A stretch of 43,859 nt of DNA, taken from contig JAHZKG010000066.1 in NCBI GenBank assembly GCA_022600515.1, positions 1 to 43,859 on the forward strand, given 5' to 3'. The position numbers and the translations under genes were made by a program. This document shows, one piece after another, positions 1 to 8,991 of the stretch (positions are counted from its first letter, which is position 1; each line of letters begins with the position of its first letter). This DNA is from Gammaproteobacteria bacterium (GTDB lineage: Bacteria; Pseudomonadota; Gammaproteobacteria; Legionellales; Legionellaceae). The notes below the pieces were generated by a model. That model worked only from the letters and a program-made list of their open reading frames with translations. It ran no database searches and was not told where the DNA came from.

Positions 1-96
1 AAATTTGAAAGACAACAACAAGAGCTCATGATTGGCTGTGGGATCTTAAATAAAATGACCCAGCTCGGCATGCCGGAAAGTTTTAAAACACGCTAG
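1..96 (+). CDS. IS5-family transposase, C-terminal 31 residues only
   Basis: Frame 1 is open from base 1 to a TAG at 94-96. The end reads ILNKMTQLGMPES, closely resembling the C-terminus of IS903-type DDE transposases (ALNRITLLGMPNS in IS903, recalled from knowledge). The catalytic DDE residues lie outside the window. The IS-type inverted repeat about 30 bases downstream supports the assignment. Confidence 0.7.
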   Translation, partial: KFERQQQELMIGCGILNKMTQLGMPESFKTR

Positions 97-139
97 ATCT
101 GCCTATTGAAAATGACTCAGTTAGTACTGCAACAAAGCC
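1..139 (+). mobile_element. Right end of an IS5-family (IS903-group) insertion sequence, cut by the window edge
   Basis: The first 96 bases encode the tail of a transposase. About 30 bases later lies TGCAACAAAGCC (128-139), whose reverse complement GGCTTTGTTGCA matches the terminal inverted repeat style of IS5/IS903-group elements. The outer tip falls at base 139, directly before the stop codon of the next gene. IS903-group elements normally duplicate 9 bp of target; the partner copy would lie left of the window. The left end and most of the transposase are not visible, so intactness is unknown. Confidence 0.7.
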
Positions 140-3007
140 TTAACGCTCCACGAGCGCTAATACACCATTAAAGGCAGCTGCTGACAGTGGATTATCCCCC
201 TCTGATATATCACTTTCTGTATCTTGCATTTCGTTTTCTATAAAGGCCCACTGCTTCAACTTTACCTTAATATTTTCTTTGGTCATTGTTGATAAGTCTA
301 CCACTTCAGTCCCAAACAAAAGAGTCGAAAAAAGTAAAATTTTGTTCGTGTGCGTGCTTTTCATCACCCCCACTAAAACATCAATTGGCGCCTCATCTTG
401 CGCTTTAAAAAAATGAAGCGTATCTTGCCTTGTATCTTGAGCATCAGAAGCCACGCGCGTTAAAGCCAATACATATTTTTTTAAATTCCATGAGAATACA
501 TCGATATGCTCTAAAACTTGCTGATTTAAGGCTTTGAGCTCTTCTTTTTGACGGCCCTGAGCACAAGTAGTACACTCTTGAACAACCCCCATTAAGAACA
601 ATCGCTGTATTTTTTTCTCAGATGTTTTATCCGGGCTTGGACGAACAAACTCTAACGGTAATGGCCTAGCTGAGCGCTCAAGGGAGGTTGGCGTAAAAGG
701 AGATAAATCAGATGAATCAGAAGCCCCTTCTCCTGACTCTTTGGTTTCAGATACACTGCGTAAACTAGAAGGCAAAAAGTGCTCGTTATGCCTACTACTA
801 TACATGCTCGGCCTTCTTTTCTTGGCAAGAAGCCCCTCCAATTCAGCAGACTCATTGAAAATACGATTAAATATTTGAATAATTGCATTCACTTTTTCTT
901 TAAATGTTTCATCTCGACCTTGAATAAACTGTGGATCATTAATCACATGTGCAATTTCTTCAGTCACTAATTTGAAATTCTTCGAGCTTTTTCTAAGCTC
1001 GAGCATGATAGGAAATAACTCACATTTAAGTTGACCATCTAAACGACCAAACGTTTGCTGAGCACCTTCAAATAAACGCGTAAAGCCATCATGTGTTATT
1101 TCTACTTTATCAATACATCGTTTTAAAAAATCCAAAAAAATCGGCTTTTTTAATACATTTGGATAGCTATCAATAAATTGATCTATGTCTTCAAAAAGCG
1201 TTGCAATACCCGCTAGTTTATTAATTGCCGGAGGGAGTTGATTAATATTATCTGTAATCCCTTGCTCGGCACTGAAAAAAACGCATATATCAGGATAAAA
1301 ATATGGCGGGGTTTCTGCTGACTCTTTGTCATAACTTTGATTATTTGCATTAATTAATTCAACTTGATATTTTCCCGTATTTTGACACACAACGGACACT
1401 CGACTTTCCTCTCCACCTGCAGCTTCAAAACTATTGGCCGCTGCTCTCAGACTACGTGTGGTATCTACTTTGACTTGAAAAGCATCCAATACAACAGCCA
1501 AAGACCCAATAAAGCATGTAGCGACTTTATGTGCTCGATATGTTCTTCTTGCTATGCCTTGGTATTCTTCTTTTCCGGTTTGTTTTAAAGCCTGATTAAG
1601 CGGTCTAATATATTTCTCATCAAGCACTTCTAAAAACCCTAAAAAAAGCCCTGCCTCTCCCTGGCTATTTCTTGCCTGTAGTTCTAATGCGTGCTTCAAA
1701 GTGCCTCGCTCGGGTCTTGTAAGATGAGAAAAAATAATGAGCAAATCTAAAAGCGTTTCTGGCTGTGCATTTAGAACTTCTCTAATGCCAGGCAAGAGCG
1801 CTTGGGTACCTGATACTTTAGGCAAAGCAGATACATAAGGCCTAAATGCGTTTAAAATATTAGGATCGCGATCCAGTGCTCTCTTCAAACTTTTTAGAAG
1901 CTCAGCTAAACTATCCGCTACTTTTACAGTAAATCCTTGTTCACGATCACGATAAATTACTTTTAACATTGCATCAGTAGAGCGAATCGCAATTTCACGT
2001 GCAGGAATAGATAAACGCCCAATCGAAAAGCTTTTGAGTTGCTCACCTAAATAAGCACTTCGAAGATCTTGAATCAGCGATCGTGTATCATGAATATACG
2101 CAACCCAAGGTGTTTTTTTTGTGTAACCTGAAAGTTCTGGTTTAACGCCATCTTCTAAAATATTATTTAAAAAATTTTCAAGTGCTTCACAACGCGTAAT
2201 ACAGTCTTCTAGCTCTAAACAAGCACCTGTTTCTACATCGGTTGGGTGCAGCAACTGCCATTCTAACGTACGTATAAATATCAAACTAAAAATGATTTGG
2301 CGGTAAGTATTTAAGTGATTGCTGCCTTGCCTCACCGAATCCAAATAATGCGTTGCAAGATTTCCAGCCTGAAACATTTGCATAACCTGTTGAAATACTT
2401 CGGGCCATACAATGCTTTGATGGGAATATAATTCTCTGTATACAATAGAAAGCGCTTTCGTGTTTGAAATATCTCGTATAACACCTGTATCCGCTTGACA
2501 GAAAGAACGGGCCTGATGAGAAACAGAGCCCCTTGGTGTTTCAGGTGGAATCGTGCGAATGCCTAAAAATTCTTTGAAGTTCGGTATTTTATGTATTGGG
2601 GTCCGCTCAATGAGCGTCATCAAATCTGCCATATAGCGCTGCTGATGCGATGAGGCGCCTCTGCTCGGAATTGAAAAAGCAATATGTTCCGCTCTGATTT
2701 GCTGCTCTAGGCTACTACGTTGCTCCTCAGCCCGTCCAGAACCTGCTTCAACGTAATGGGCCACTGTATTACCCGCTTTAAGCATCAAAACAATGCCTGA
2801 AACTAAAGTCGTTTTATTTTCAAGTGATTTAATCCAGTCATCAACACCACTGTTGTCCACAACCGCTTTAAGCTTTTCTTCGACCAATGCCTCAATTTTC
2901 TTTTCATCTGCCTGAAAATCACCCGCCGCAACAGTACGCAACACTTGCTCAATGGCTAATTTACCATCTAAAGATAATTTATTTATATTAGGTATATCAA
3001 ATGGCAT
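140..3007 (-). CDS. Large hypothetical protein, 955 aa, possible secreted effector
   Basis: I recognise no family. The protein begins MPFDIPNINK and is soluble-looking, with no signal peptide and no convincing membrane segment. It appears mostly alpha-helical and rich in Leu, Glu and Lys. A motif of the form M-x(3)-AGN-x(3)-HY recurs at about residues 75-85 and 210-221, suggesting an internal duplication near the N-terminus. Around residues 745-795 a Ser/Pro/Glu-rich, low-complexity stretch probably forms a flexible linker. The last 35 residues start acidic and end hydrophobic, loosely like the E-block signals of Dot/Icm effectors; that reading is inference. The gene stands alone on the minus strand, 40 bases downstream of the next small gene. 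Its stop codon touches the tip of an insertion sequence, so the 3' end may have been altered. The reading frame itself is long and intact. Confidence 0.75.
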   Translation of the reverse strand: MPFDIPNINKLSLDGKLAIEQVLRTVAAGDFQADEKKIEALVEEKLKAVVDNSGVDDWIKSLENKTTLVSGIVLMLKAGNTVAHYVEAGSGRAEEQRSSLEQQIRAEHIAFSIPSRGASSHQQRYMADLMTLIERTPIHKIPNFKEFLGIRTIPPETPRGSVSHQARSFCQADTGVIRDISNTKALSIVYRELYSHQSIVWPEVFQQVMQMFQAGNLATHYLDSVRQGSNHLNTYRQIIFSLIFIRTLEWQLLHPTDVETGACLELEDCITRCEALENFLNNILEDGVKPELSGYTKKTPWVAYIHDTRSLIQDLRSAYLGEQLKSFSIGRLSIPAREIAIRSTDAMLKVIYRDREQGFTVKVADSLAELLKSLKRALDRDPNILNAFRPYVSALPKVSGTQALLPGIREVLNAQPETLLDLLIIFSHLTRPERGTLKHALELQARNSQGEAGLFLGFLEVLDEKYIRPLNQALKQTGKEEYQGIARRTYRAHKVATCFIGSLAVVLDAFQVKVDTTRSLRAAANSFEAAGGEESRVSVVCQNTGKYQVELINANNQSYDKESAETPPYFYPDICVFFSAEQGITDNINQLPPAINKLAGIATLFEDIDQFIDSYPNVLKKPIFLDFLKRCIDKVEITHDGFTRLFEGAQQTFGRLDGQLKCELFPIMLELRKSSKNFKLVTEEIAHVINDPQFIQGRDETFKEKVNAIIQIFNRIFNESAELEGLLAKKRRPSMYSSRHNEHFLPSSLRSVSETKESGEGASDSSDLSPFTPTSLERSARPLPLEFVRPSPDKTSEKKIQRLFLMGVVQECTTCAQGRQKEELKALNQQVLEHIDVFSWNLKKYVLALTRVASDAQDTRQDTLHFFKAQDEAPIDVLVGVMKSTHTNKILLFSTLLFGTEVVDLSTMTKENIKVKLKQWAFIENEMQDTESDISEGDNPLSAAAFNGVLALVER

Positions 3008-3047
3008 CCATTAGTCCTTTAATGAATTAAATTGATCTTTTATATGA

Positions 3048-3335
3048 CTATTTTTTAGGGGTATTGTCAACTACTAATTTTAAACCAGCGTGTTTCACGC
3101 CTTGTGAAACAGCATACGCATTTTGATTTTGATACACTTCAATGACGCGGTAAGGCTGGTTGGTCTGGGTATCCATGAGTTCAACATCTTCCCCTCTATC
3201 ATCGACTAAAGTAACGGAAAGGTGCATCTCACGAAATTGACCAATATGATAACGTTCTTTAAATAACTTGATAATATGAGCTAAGTTTTCTGATGCCTCT
3301 TCACCATCGTGTCTACCATCAAAAATAATTTCCAT
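3048..3335 (-). CDS. Small conserved-looking hypothetical protein, 95 aa
   Basis: Unrecognised protein starting MEIIFDGRHDGEEASENL. It is acidic at the N-terminus and probably an alpha/beta cytosolic domain, with no signal or membrane segment. The ATG at 3335 is preferred over an upstream in-frame codon at 3371 because AAGGGG lies about 6 bases upstream of it. That Shine-Dalgarno sits in the 3' arm of a perfect 8-bp hairpin (3342-3361), so translation may be controlled. The gene lies downstream of glnA on the same strand with about 90 bases between them, and may be read through from the glnA promoter. Function cannot be assigned. Confidence 0.7.
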   Translation of the reverse strand: MEIIFDGRHDGEEASENLAHIIKLFKERYHIGQFREMHLSVTLVDDRGEDVELMDTQTNQPYRVIEVYQNQNAYAVSQGVKHAGLKLVVDNTPKK

Positions 3336-3341
3336 ACATTT

Positions 3342-3361
3342 CCCCTTTGAGCCCAAAGGGG
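3342..3361 (-). promoter_or_regulatory. Hairpin that would bury the Shine-Dalgarno of the 95-aa gene
   Basis: Positions 3342-3349 (CCCCTTTG) and 3354-3361 (CAAAGGGG) form a perfect 8-bp inverted repeat with a 4-base loop. On the minus-strand transcript the 3' arm contains the AAGGGG ribosome binding site, 6 bases before the ATG at 3335. No U-tract follows, so it does not look like a terminator. A translational on/off switch or RNA-processing site is inferred. Confidence 0.55.
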
Positions 3362-3425
3362 CCCGCCACATACATATATTACTGTAGCGGCAGGCTTTCT
3401 AAATGCTTTAAATTTAAACTAAAAT

Positions 3426-4898
3426 TCAACTACTATAATACATTTCAAACTCAGCAGGATGCACCATGCTCTTCAAATACATAATATCTGCTTTACATAA
3501 TTCAATATGTGCATCAATAAAGTTTTTGCTGAATACATCTCCTTGCATTAAGAACTCATGATCTTGTTCTAAATGCGAAACAGCCTCTTCAAGCGACTCT
3601 GCAACACGAGGGATTTCACTTAAATCATTCGATGACAAATCATATAAGTTTTTATCCATCGCATCCCCTGGATGCAGCTTACGTTGAATCCCATCAAGCC
3701 CCGCCATCATCATGGCTGAAAAAGCAATATATGGATTTGCAGTTGCATCAGGAAAACGAACTTCGATACGACGTGCATTGTCTGAAAAAACCAATGGAAT
3801 GCGAATAGATGCCGAACGATTACGTTCAGAATAAGCAAGCAATATAGGCGCCTCAAAACCAGGTAGCAATCGCTTATAACTATTCACAGTTGGATTCGTC
3901 ATGGCATTTAAAGCGCGGGCATGATGTATAATTCCACCAATATAATACAATGCCATTTCGGATAAGCCGCCATATTTATCCCCTGCAAACAAATTAACAC
4001 CATCTTTTGAAAGTGATTGATGACAATGCATCCCATTGCCGTTATCCCCAACCAAAGGCTTCGGCATAAACGTTGCTGTTTTTCCATACTGATGCGCGAC
4101 ATTATGCACTGCATATTTGAGCACCTGCATGTCGTCTGCTTTATCTAGCAATTTTTTATAACGCGTTGCCACTTCACACTGATTAGCCGTTGCCACTTCA
4201 TGGTGATGCGCTTCAACCACCATCCCTAAAGCGCCGAGTGCGGCTGAAATAGCGGAACGAATATCTTGTGATGAGTCAACCGGTGGCACAGGAAAATAAC
4301 CGCCTTTAACGCGTGGGCGATGTCCTATATTGCCTCCATCTAACGTTTTACCTGAATTCCAATGCGCTTCTTCTGAGTTAATGCGATAAAATGCATTCCC
4401 CATGTTTGTTTCCCAACAGACATCATCAAACAAGAAAAACTCTGGCTCTGGGCCAAAAAATGCTTCATCGGCTATACCTGTTGAACGTAAATACGCTTCG
4501 GCACGTATCGCAATAGACCGTGGGTCGCGTGAATAGCCTTCGTTTGTTTTTGGATTAACAACATTACAACGAATAAAAATTGTTTTTTCTTTATAAAACG
4601 GATCGAGCATAATGCTCGATGTATCGGGAACAAGCATTAAATCAGATTGATGTATTTTCTGCCAGCCCTTGAAAGAAGAACCATCAATGGCCTTACCATG
4701 CTCAACGAGTGATTCATCGAAGCCTTCTTTGGGTATGGTGATGTGGTGTTCTTTTCCATCTAAAGATGTAAAACGCAAATCAATAAATTTGGCTTGATAA
4801 TGCTCAATTGCATCGCGTACAGCTGCAAAACGTAACTCGCTTGGTTTAGTTTGATGATGTTTTATTGCATCTGCATCACGGACCGCTGTGCTTGTCAT
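3426..4898 (-). CDS. glnA: Glutamine synthetase, type I
   Basis: Glutamine synthetase makes glutamine from glutamate, ammonia and ATP as a cytosolic dodecamer. Family signatures are clear: DGSSFKGW near the N-terminus, [12 protein letters not shown], the metal-binding segment around [14 protein letters not shown], the [14 protein letters not shown] region, and NRSASIRIP. The adenylylation-site motif KNLYDL is present, so GlnE-type control is likely. The ATG at 4898 is chosen because AAGGAG lies 7 bases upstream; 490 residues result, about 20 more than usual. The extra length comes from an N-terminal near-duplication: [11 protein letters not shown]...ELRF (5-24) followed by AVRDAIEHY...DLRF (26-43), only the second copy matching the normal family N-terminus. 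The gene diverges from gspF. In the intergenic region TGCACTATAT (from 4991) resembles one half of an NtrC site, but the other half is poor. Confidence 0.95.
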   Translation of the reverse strand: MTSTAVRDADAIKHHQTKPSELRFAAVRDAIEHYQAKFIDLRFTSLDGKEHHITIPKEGFDESLVEHGKAIDGSSFKGWQKIHQSDLMLVPDTSSIMLDPFYKEKTIFIRCNVVNPKTNEGYSRDPRSIAIRAEAYLRSTGIADEAFFGPEPEFFLFDDVCWETNMGNAFYRINSEEAHWNSGKTLDGGNIGHRPRVKGGYFPVPPVDSSQDIRSAISAALGALGMVVEAHHHEVATANQCEVATRYKKLLDKADDMQVLKYAVHNVAHQYGKTATFMPKPLVGDNGNGMHCHQSLSKDGVNLFAGDKYGGLSEMALYYIGGIIHHARALNAMTNPTVNSYKRLLPGFEAPILLAYSERNRSASIRIPLVFSDNARRIEVRFPDATANPYIAFSAMMMAGLDGIQRKLHPGDAMDKNLYDLSSNDLSEIPRVAESLEEAVSHLEQDHEFLMQGDVFSKNFIDAHIELCKADIMYLKSMVHPAEFEMYYSS

Positions 4899-5032
4899 TC
4901 CCTTTCTCCTTAAAATTGGCTGCAATATTTAAGACAACCTTAAGGTTCTTCAGTCTACCTTAATGACACAAGAAACCCAATAGTTTAAAATGCACTATAT
5001 CAAACCAAGCAGAAAGCAAAGCTAATTTTCTT

Positions 5033-6232
5033 ATGGGCGCTTACCAATATCATGCACTCAAAGCTTCCGGAAGCCCTTCAAAAGGGGTTATTGAGGCGGA
5101 TTCCGCCTGGCATGCACGACAGCTGCTTCGCAAACAGGGGCTCATGCCAACCGATGTGTCGCTGTTCAAAAAAAAACAAAAAGCCAGCCATAGGCACGCG
5201 TTTAAAACCCAAGATTTAGCCCTCTTCACCCGTCAGTTAGCCACGCTGTTAAGTGCGAGCATTCCGCTTGATGAAGCATTACAAGGGGTCAGCGAACAAT
5301 CACAAAAACCGCCCATTCGTCAGCTCATCATTGGCATTCGCTCTAAAGTATTAGAAGGCTATGGCCTTGCAGAGGCACTGGATGAATATCCCGCACAGTT
5401 TCCTGAACTCTATCGAAGAACTGTATCCGCCGGCGAACAAACCGGCCGCTTAGATAACGTATTGCTAAAATTAGCTGACTACACCGAGCACCAACAAGCC
5501 ATACGCCAGAAAGTCCAACAAGCCATGATTTATCCAAGCTTAATGCTTTTTATTTCCATCACGATTATTGGTTTCTTACTTGCCTTTGTGGTCCCTAAAA
5601 TTGTCGGTGTATTTACTGACAGTGGTCAAACACTACCTGCAGCCACACGTACTTTAATTATGTTAAGCCAGGGCATGAAGCAATTTGGATTATATATTAC
5701 TTTGCTCATGCTATTAATAGGCATTGGCTTTAAAAAAGCCTTACAAAATATCGCATTTAAAACACGATTTCATGCGTTTTTATTACGCGTCCCAGGCGTA
5801 AATCACATACTGATTACAAACAACGTTGCACGCTATAGTCATACCTTTGCCATTCTTTTTTCAGCTGGGGTCAGTGTACTCGATACGATGCGTGTTTCGT
5901 CAAGTCTTGTAAATCATGTTATCATGCGTGAAAAATTTGAACAGGCAACCGTTCGAGTCAAAGAAGGTATGGCGATTAGTCAGGCCTTGGCTGAAACCAC
6001 TTTTTTTACCCCGATGGCAATACACCTCATTGCCAGTGGTGAAAAAAGCGGACAAATAGCCCCTTTGATGGAACGAACCGCGGTGTATCTTGATACTGAA
6101 ATTCGTCGCTTAATCGATACAGCCCTGACTTTACTTGAGCCATTGGTTATTCTCATGATGGGCGGTGTGATTTTATTTATCGTACTCGCAACGTTGTTGC
6201 CTATTTTCTCAATGGAACAACTGGTTAATTAA
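5033..6232 (+). CDS. gspF: Type II secretion inner-membrane platform protein GspF
   Basis: GspF is the polytopic inner-membrane platform protein of the Type II secretion system, linking the GspE ATPase to pseudopilus assembly. At 399 residues the length matches the family. The N-terminus (YQYHALKASG) is typical, and two T2SSF domains are visible, at about 70-190 and 270-395, each followed by hydrophobic segments (near 168-190, 218-240 and 370-395). It opens an operon gspF-G-H-I-J-K; gspC, D, E, L and M are not in the window and would have to lie elsewhere. The ribosome binding site before the ATG is weak. Confidence 0.95.
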   Translation: MGAYQYHALKASGSPSKGVIEADSAWHARQLLRKQGLMPTDVSLFKKKQKASHRHAFKTQDLALFTRQLATLLSASIPLDEALQGVSEQSQKPPIRQLIIGIRSKVLEGYGLAEALDEYPAQFPELYRRTVSAGEQTGRLDNVLLKLADYTEHQQAIRQKVQQAMIYPSLMLFISITIIGFLLAFVVPKIVGVFTDSGQTLPAATRTLIMLSQGMKQFGLYITLLMLLIGIGFKKALQNIAFKTRFHAFLLRVPGVNHILITNNVARYSHTFAILFSAGVSVLDTMRVSSSLVNHVIMREKFEQATVRVKEGMAISQALAETTFFTPMAIHLIASGEKSGQIAPLMERTAVYLDTEIRRLIDTALTLLEPLVILMMGGVILFIVLATLLPIFSMEQLVN

Positions 6233-6266
6233 TTTAAATTATTTAAAGCCTTAGGAGGTTTAGCAC

Positions 6267-6689
6267 ATGCAAAAACAACGTGGATTCTCGCTGATTGAAA
6301 TCATGGTCGTTGTGATCATTCTTGGCATTTTAGCCTCTCTTGTTGTTCCTAAAATTATGAGCCGTCCTGATGACGCGCGCATCGTTAAAGCCAAACAAGA
6401 TTTACTTGGCATACAAAATGCACTTGAACTCTATCACCTAGACAATGGCTTTTACCCAAGCACCGATCAAGGGCTGGCAGCGCTGGTTAAAAAACCAAGC
6501 ACCAGACCCACACCTCAGCATTGGAAAGCGTACTTAAAAAGCTTACCGAAAGATCCATGGGGCCATGCTTATCTTTATTTAAACCCAGGACAACATAGTG
6601 AAATTGATATTTTTACATTGGGTGCAAACGGACAAACAGGTGGCGATGGCGTCAATGCTGAAATCGGAAACTGGAATGCGGACCAATAA
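6267..6689 (+). CDS. gspG: Type II secretion major pseudopilin GspG
   Basis: GspG is the main subunit of the periplasmic pseudopilus that pushes substrates through the secretin. The prepilin peptidase site is clear: MQKQRG before FSLIEIMVV, with Glu at +5 and a following hydrophobic helix. The C-terminal calcium-binding type domain is visible (YPSTDQGLAALV, DPWGHAYLYLNPG, LGANGQTGGDG). The length, 140 residues, is normal. AGGAGG lies about 9 bases upstream of the ATG, the strongest ribosome binding site of the operon, consistent with high expression. Its end overlaps the start of gspH by 14 bases. Confidence 0.97.
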   Translation: MQKQRGFSLIEIMVVVIILGILASLVVPKIMSRPDDARIVKAKQDLLGIQNALELYHLDNGFYPSTDQGLAALVKKPSTRPTPQHWKAYLKSLPKDPWGHAYLYLNPGQHSEIDIFTLGANGQTGGDGVNAEIGNWNADQ

Positions 6690-7119
6690 GTCCGGCTTTA
6701 CCTTAATTGAAATACTGGTGGTACTTGTCATTCTTGGCATAACCGCCAGTATGGCATTACTCGCCTTTGGTGACTTTGGTCAAAGTCAACGCATTGAAGC
6801 CGAAGCTGAACGCTTCACACAAAAATTACGCCTCATTCGGTATCATGCTATTCTTGAGGCAACCCCTTACCGCATTCAAATCTCACCTGAATCGTACCAA
6901 ATATTGCGTTTTATGCCGCCAGATCAATGGATAAAATCAGATATACACACCACAAGGTTGCATACGTTATCTCAACAAAAACAACCTATTATGATTCAGG
7001 CTTCAGGTGAAATAACGCCGTTCACGCTGATCTTTGGCATACCGGGACAATCACCCATTGCACAAGTAAGCGCCCATGCTAATGGCGTTATTTTACTTAA
7101 AAAAGCAGGCGCGTTATGA
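6676..7119 (+). CDS. gspH: Type II secretion minor pseudopilin GspH
   Basis: This minor pseudopilin, 147 residues, carries the class-3 leader MRTNKSG followed by FTLIEILVVLVILG. The ATG at 6676 is chosen over the upstream one at 6598 because it gives a normal short leader; the longer form would add 26 residues read from an alternative frame of gspG. GspH sits below the GspI-J-K tip complex in the model systems. It overlaps gspG by 14 bases and gspI by 4 bases, so translational coupling is likely. Confidence 0.93.
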   Translation: MRTNKSGFTLIEILVVLVILGITASMALLAFGDFGQSQRIEAEAERFTQKLRLIRYHAILEATPYRIQISPESYQILRFMPPDQWIKSDIHTTRLHTLSQQKQPIMIQASGEITPFTLIFGIPGQSPIAQVSAHANGVILLKKAGAL

Positions 7120-7508
7120 CGCTTAAATTTAGAACACTTAAAATTAAAGCACAAGGCTTTACACTCATCGAAGTGTTGATTGCGCTGGCTATTATTAGCA
7201 TTGCATTAACGGCTCTCCTGCTGACAACATCCGAAACAATTAAAGGCACCCATCGCCTACGTGACCAAGCGCTCGCGCATTTAGTGGCCACCCAAGCACT
7301 CACCTTAATTCAAGCCGATTTATCTTCACTACCAAAAAATCAAGACAAAACAGAGCACATAGCCCTGTTTGGAAAGCAATGGTTTTGGCATGCTAAAGCA
7401 AGTCCAACACACTTAAGCACTGTAGAACGTATTGAAATAACAGCAAGCCCACATGAAAATGGGCCTTTCAACACCTCACCCGTCATTGGCTTTCGGAGTA
7501 TTCCATGA
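7116..7508 (+). CDS. gspI: Type II secretion minor pseudopilin GspI
   Basis: This 130-residue protein has a leader ending in KAQG, then FTLIEVLIALAIISIALTAL, the usual N-methylated pseudopilin helix with Glu+5. The later part (KQWFWHAKASPT, VERIEI) fits the GspI domain that pairs with GspJ and GspK at the pseudopilus tip. Start and stop overlap gspH and gspJ by 4 bases each, typical of coupled translation. Confidence 0.93.
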   Translation: MTLKFRTLKIKAQGFTLIEVLIALAIISIALTALLLTTSETIKGTHRLRDQALAHLVATQALTLIQADLSSLPKNQDKTEHIALFGKQWFWHAKASPTHLSTVERIEITASPHENGPFNTSPVIGFRSIP

Positions 7509-8089
7509 AAGGCTATACCTTAATTGAAGTGATTATCGCACTCGCAATATTCGCAATCTTAGGCACTTTAAGTGTTGGTTTACTCAGCCGTGCCTTTGAT
7601 ACCAAAACGCGACTTGCCAATCAAATACAACCGGTCAACGAAGTACAGCTTGCTGCCAGCCGTATAACGCAAGATAGTTCTCAAATCGTCGCACGCCCTG
7701 TGCGCGAACAAGACATGCAAAAAAGGCCCGCTTTTATTGCTAATACAAGCAGTATTGAGTTTACCCGGGGTGGATTTGTTGCTTTGGATGAGTCAACCTC
7801 CGAGAGCACCTTACGGCGTGTTGCTTTAAACTGTGAAGGCTCTGAATTAGTGCGAAATACCTGGGCTAAACTCGATGGATTTGATTCATCCCCCCCTCAA
7901 AAACAAGTCTTGCTCTCCAACTTAAAACAATGCTATTTCTCTTTTGCATCGTCAAATCAAACATGGTCTGATGAATGGCATGAGGAAGCATCCTCATTGC
8001 CTAGTGCTTTTAAGCTGCATTTAAATTTTGAAAAGCTAGGAGAGCTCGCGCTTATTTTTAGTATTCCAGGTGGTGCTAATGCTAACTAA
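7505..8089 (+). CDS. gspJ: Type II secretion minor pseudopilin GspJ
   Basis: This 194-residue protein has a very short leader MKG before YTLIEVIIALAIFAILGTLS, with Tyr rather than Phe at +1, which is tolerated. Length and the position between gspI and gspK fit GspJ, a component of the I-J-K tip complex. A central segment with SSIEFTRGG and LRRVALNCEG matches what I know of the GspJ fold. It overlaps gspK by 11 bases. Confidence 0.92.
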   Translation: MKGYTLIEVIIALAIFAILGTLSVGLLSRAFDTKTRLANQIQPVNEVQLAASRITQDSSQIVARPVREQDMQKRPAFIANTSSIEFTRGGFVALDESTSESTLRRVALNCEGSELVRNTWAKLDGFDSSPPQKQVLLSNLKQCYFSFASSNQTWSDEWHEEASSLPSAFKLHLNFEKLGELALIFSIPGGANAN

Positions 8090-8981
8090 GCGCCGAGGTA
8101 GTGCCTTACTTTCTGCTTTATTTATTATGACGTTGGTGGCCATTGCAACCACAACGATGACGCTGCAATTAAAAACCAATCTCGACACAACGCGTATTTT
8201 ATTTAAGACCGCCGCGTTCCATCAAGAAAGCATCGCTATTCGGTATTGGGCTATGGATTTTCTCACACACAATAAATCCTTTGGGCACACACCAGGGAAA
8301 ACCACACACACTGAAAAAAATATTATTTTCCCCTCATGCCCAAACACCCATTTTTCTTCAGAATTAATTGATTTAAATGCACGGTTTAATATTAATAATT
8401 TAAAATATCCAAACAGCAAAACAGCTTTTTTTCATTTGGCTAGGCACCTACTTGAAGACACCGACGAGAAAAAAGCGTATCCCATAACCATAGCGCTAAC
8501 CACTTGGGTGAGTGATGTAAAAGCAGGGCATGAAGAAAAAAAACAGCCTATCATTGCCCATCTTCCCATGGTTAGCCTCTCAGAGCTTGTACTTGTTCCC
8601 AACATTAATCTTAATGCTCTCGAAAAAATAAAGCCTTATCTTACCGCGCTCCCGCCCAAAACACAGGTTAACTTAAATACAGCCCCCGAAGAATTATTAA
8701 TGGCGATGGCGAACGGACCTAACGCCGTTAAATATATGGAAGAACTCATCACAGCCCGTGGTAAAAAAGGCATTGACTCACTCAACACAGTTCAAGCGAT
8801 TTTAAAAAAATTATCAATTCAAAAAGAAGATGTTACAACGGACAGTACATATTTTCTAAATATCGGTCATATCCAAAAAGACATGCAAGCATTAACCCTT
8901 TATAGTGTACTTGAACGTATTAAAAATAAAAACGGAACCTATACCGTTCATTTGGTTCATGAAACCTGGAATACAGACTAG
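8079..8981 (+). CDS. gspK: Type II secretion tip pseudopilin GspK
   Basis: GspK caps the pseudopilus. The N-terminus MLTKRRG-SALLSALFI is a pseudopilin leader lacking Glu+5, as is usual for GspK and expected of the tip subunit. The large alpha domain is visible (LIDLNARFNINNL, VNLNTAPEELLMAM). ATG 8079 is preferred over GTG 8070 because AGGTGG lies 5 bases upstream. The gene gives 300 residues, a normal length. It overlaps gspJ by 11 bases and is followed after only 10 bases by astD, so the secretion and arginine-catabolism genes probably share a transcript. Confidence 0.92.
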   Translation: MLTKRRGSALLSALFIMTLVAIATTTMTLQLKTNLDTTRILFKTAAFHQESIAIRYWAMDFLTHNKSFGHTPGKTTHTEKNIIFPSCPNTHFSSELIDLNARFNINNLKYPNSKTAFFHLARHLLEDTDEKKAYPITIALTTWVSDVKAGHEEKKQPIIAHLPMVSLSELVLVPNINLNALEKIKPYLTALPPKTQVNLNTAPEELLMAMANGPNAVKYMEELITARGKKGIDSLNTVQAILKKLSIQKEDVTTDSTYFLNIGHIQKDMQALTLYSVLERIKNKNGTYTVHLVHETWNTD

Positions 8982-8991
8982 GAGTCTTTCC

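Noticed and set aside
4930-5032. Possible NtrC-type site and sigma-54 promoter between glnA and gspF
   Set aside because: Only one half of an NtrC-like palindrome (TGCACTATAT) is convincing, and no -24/-12 GG...GC boxes were found.
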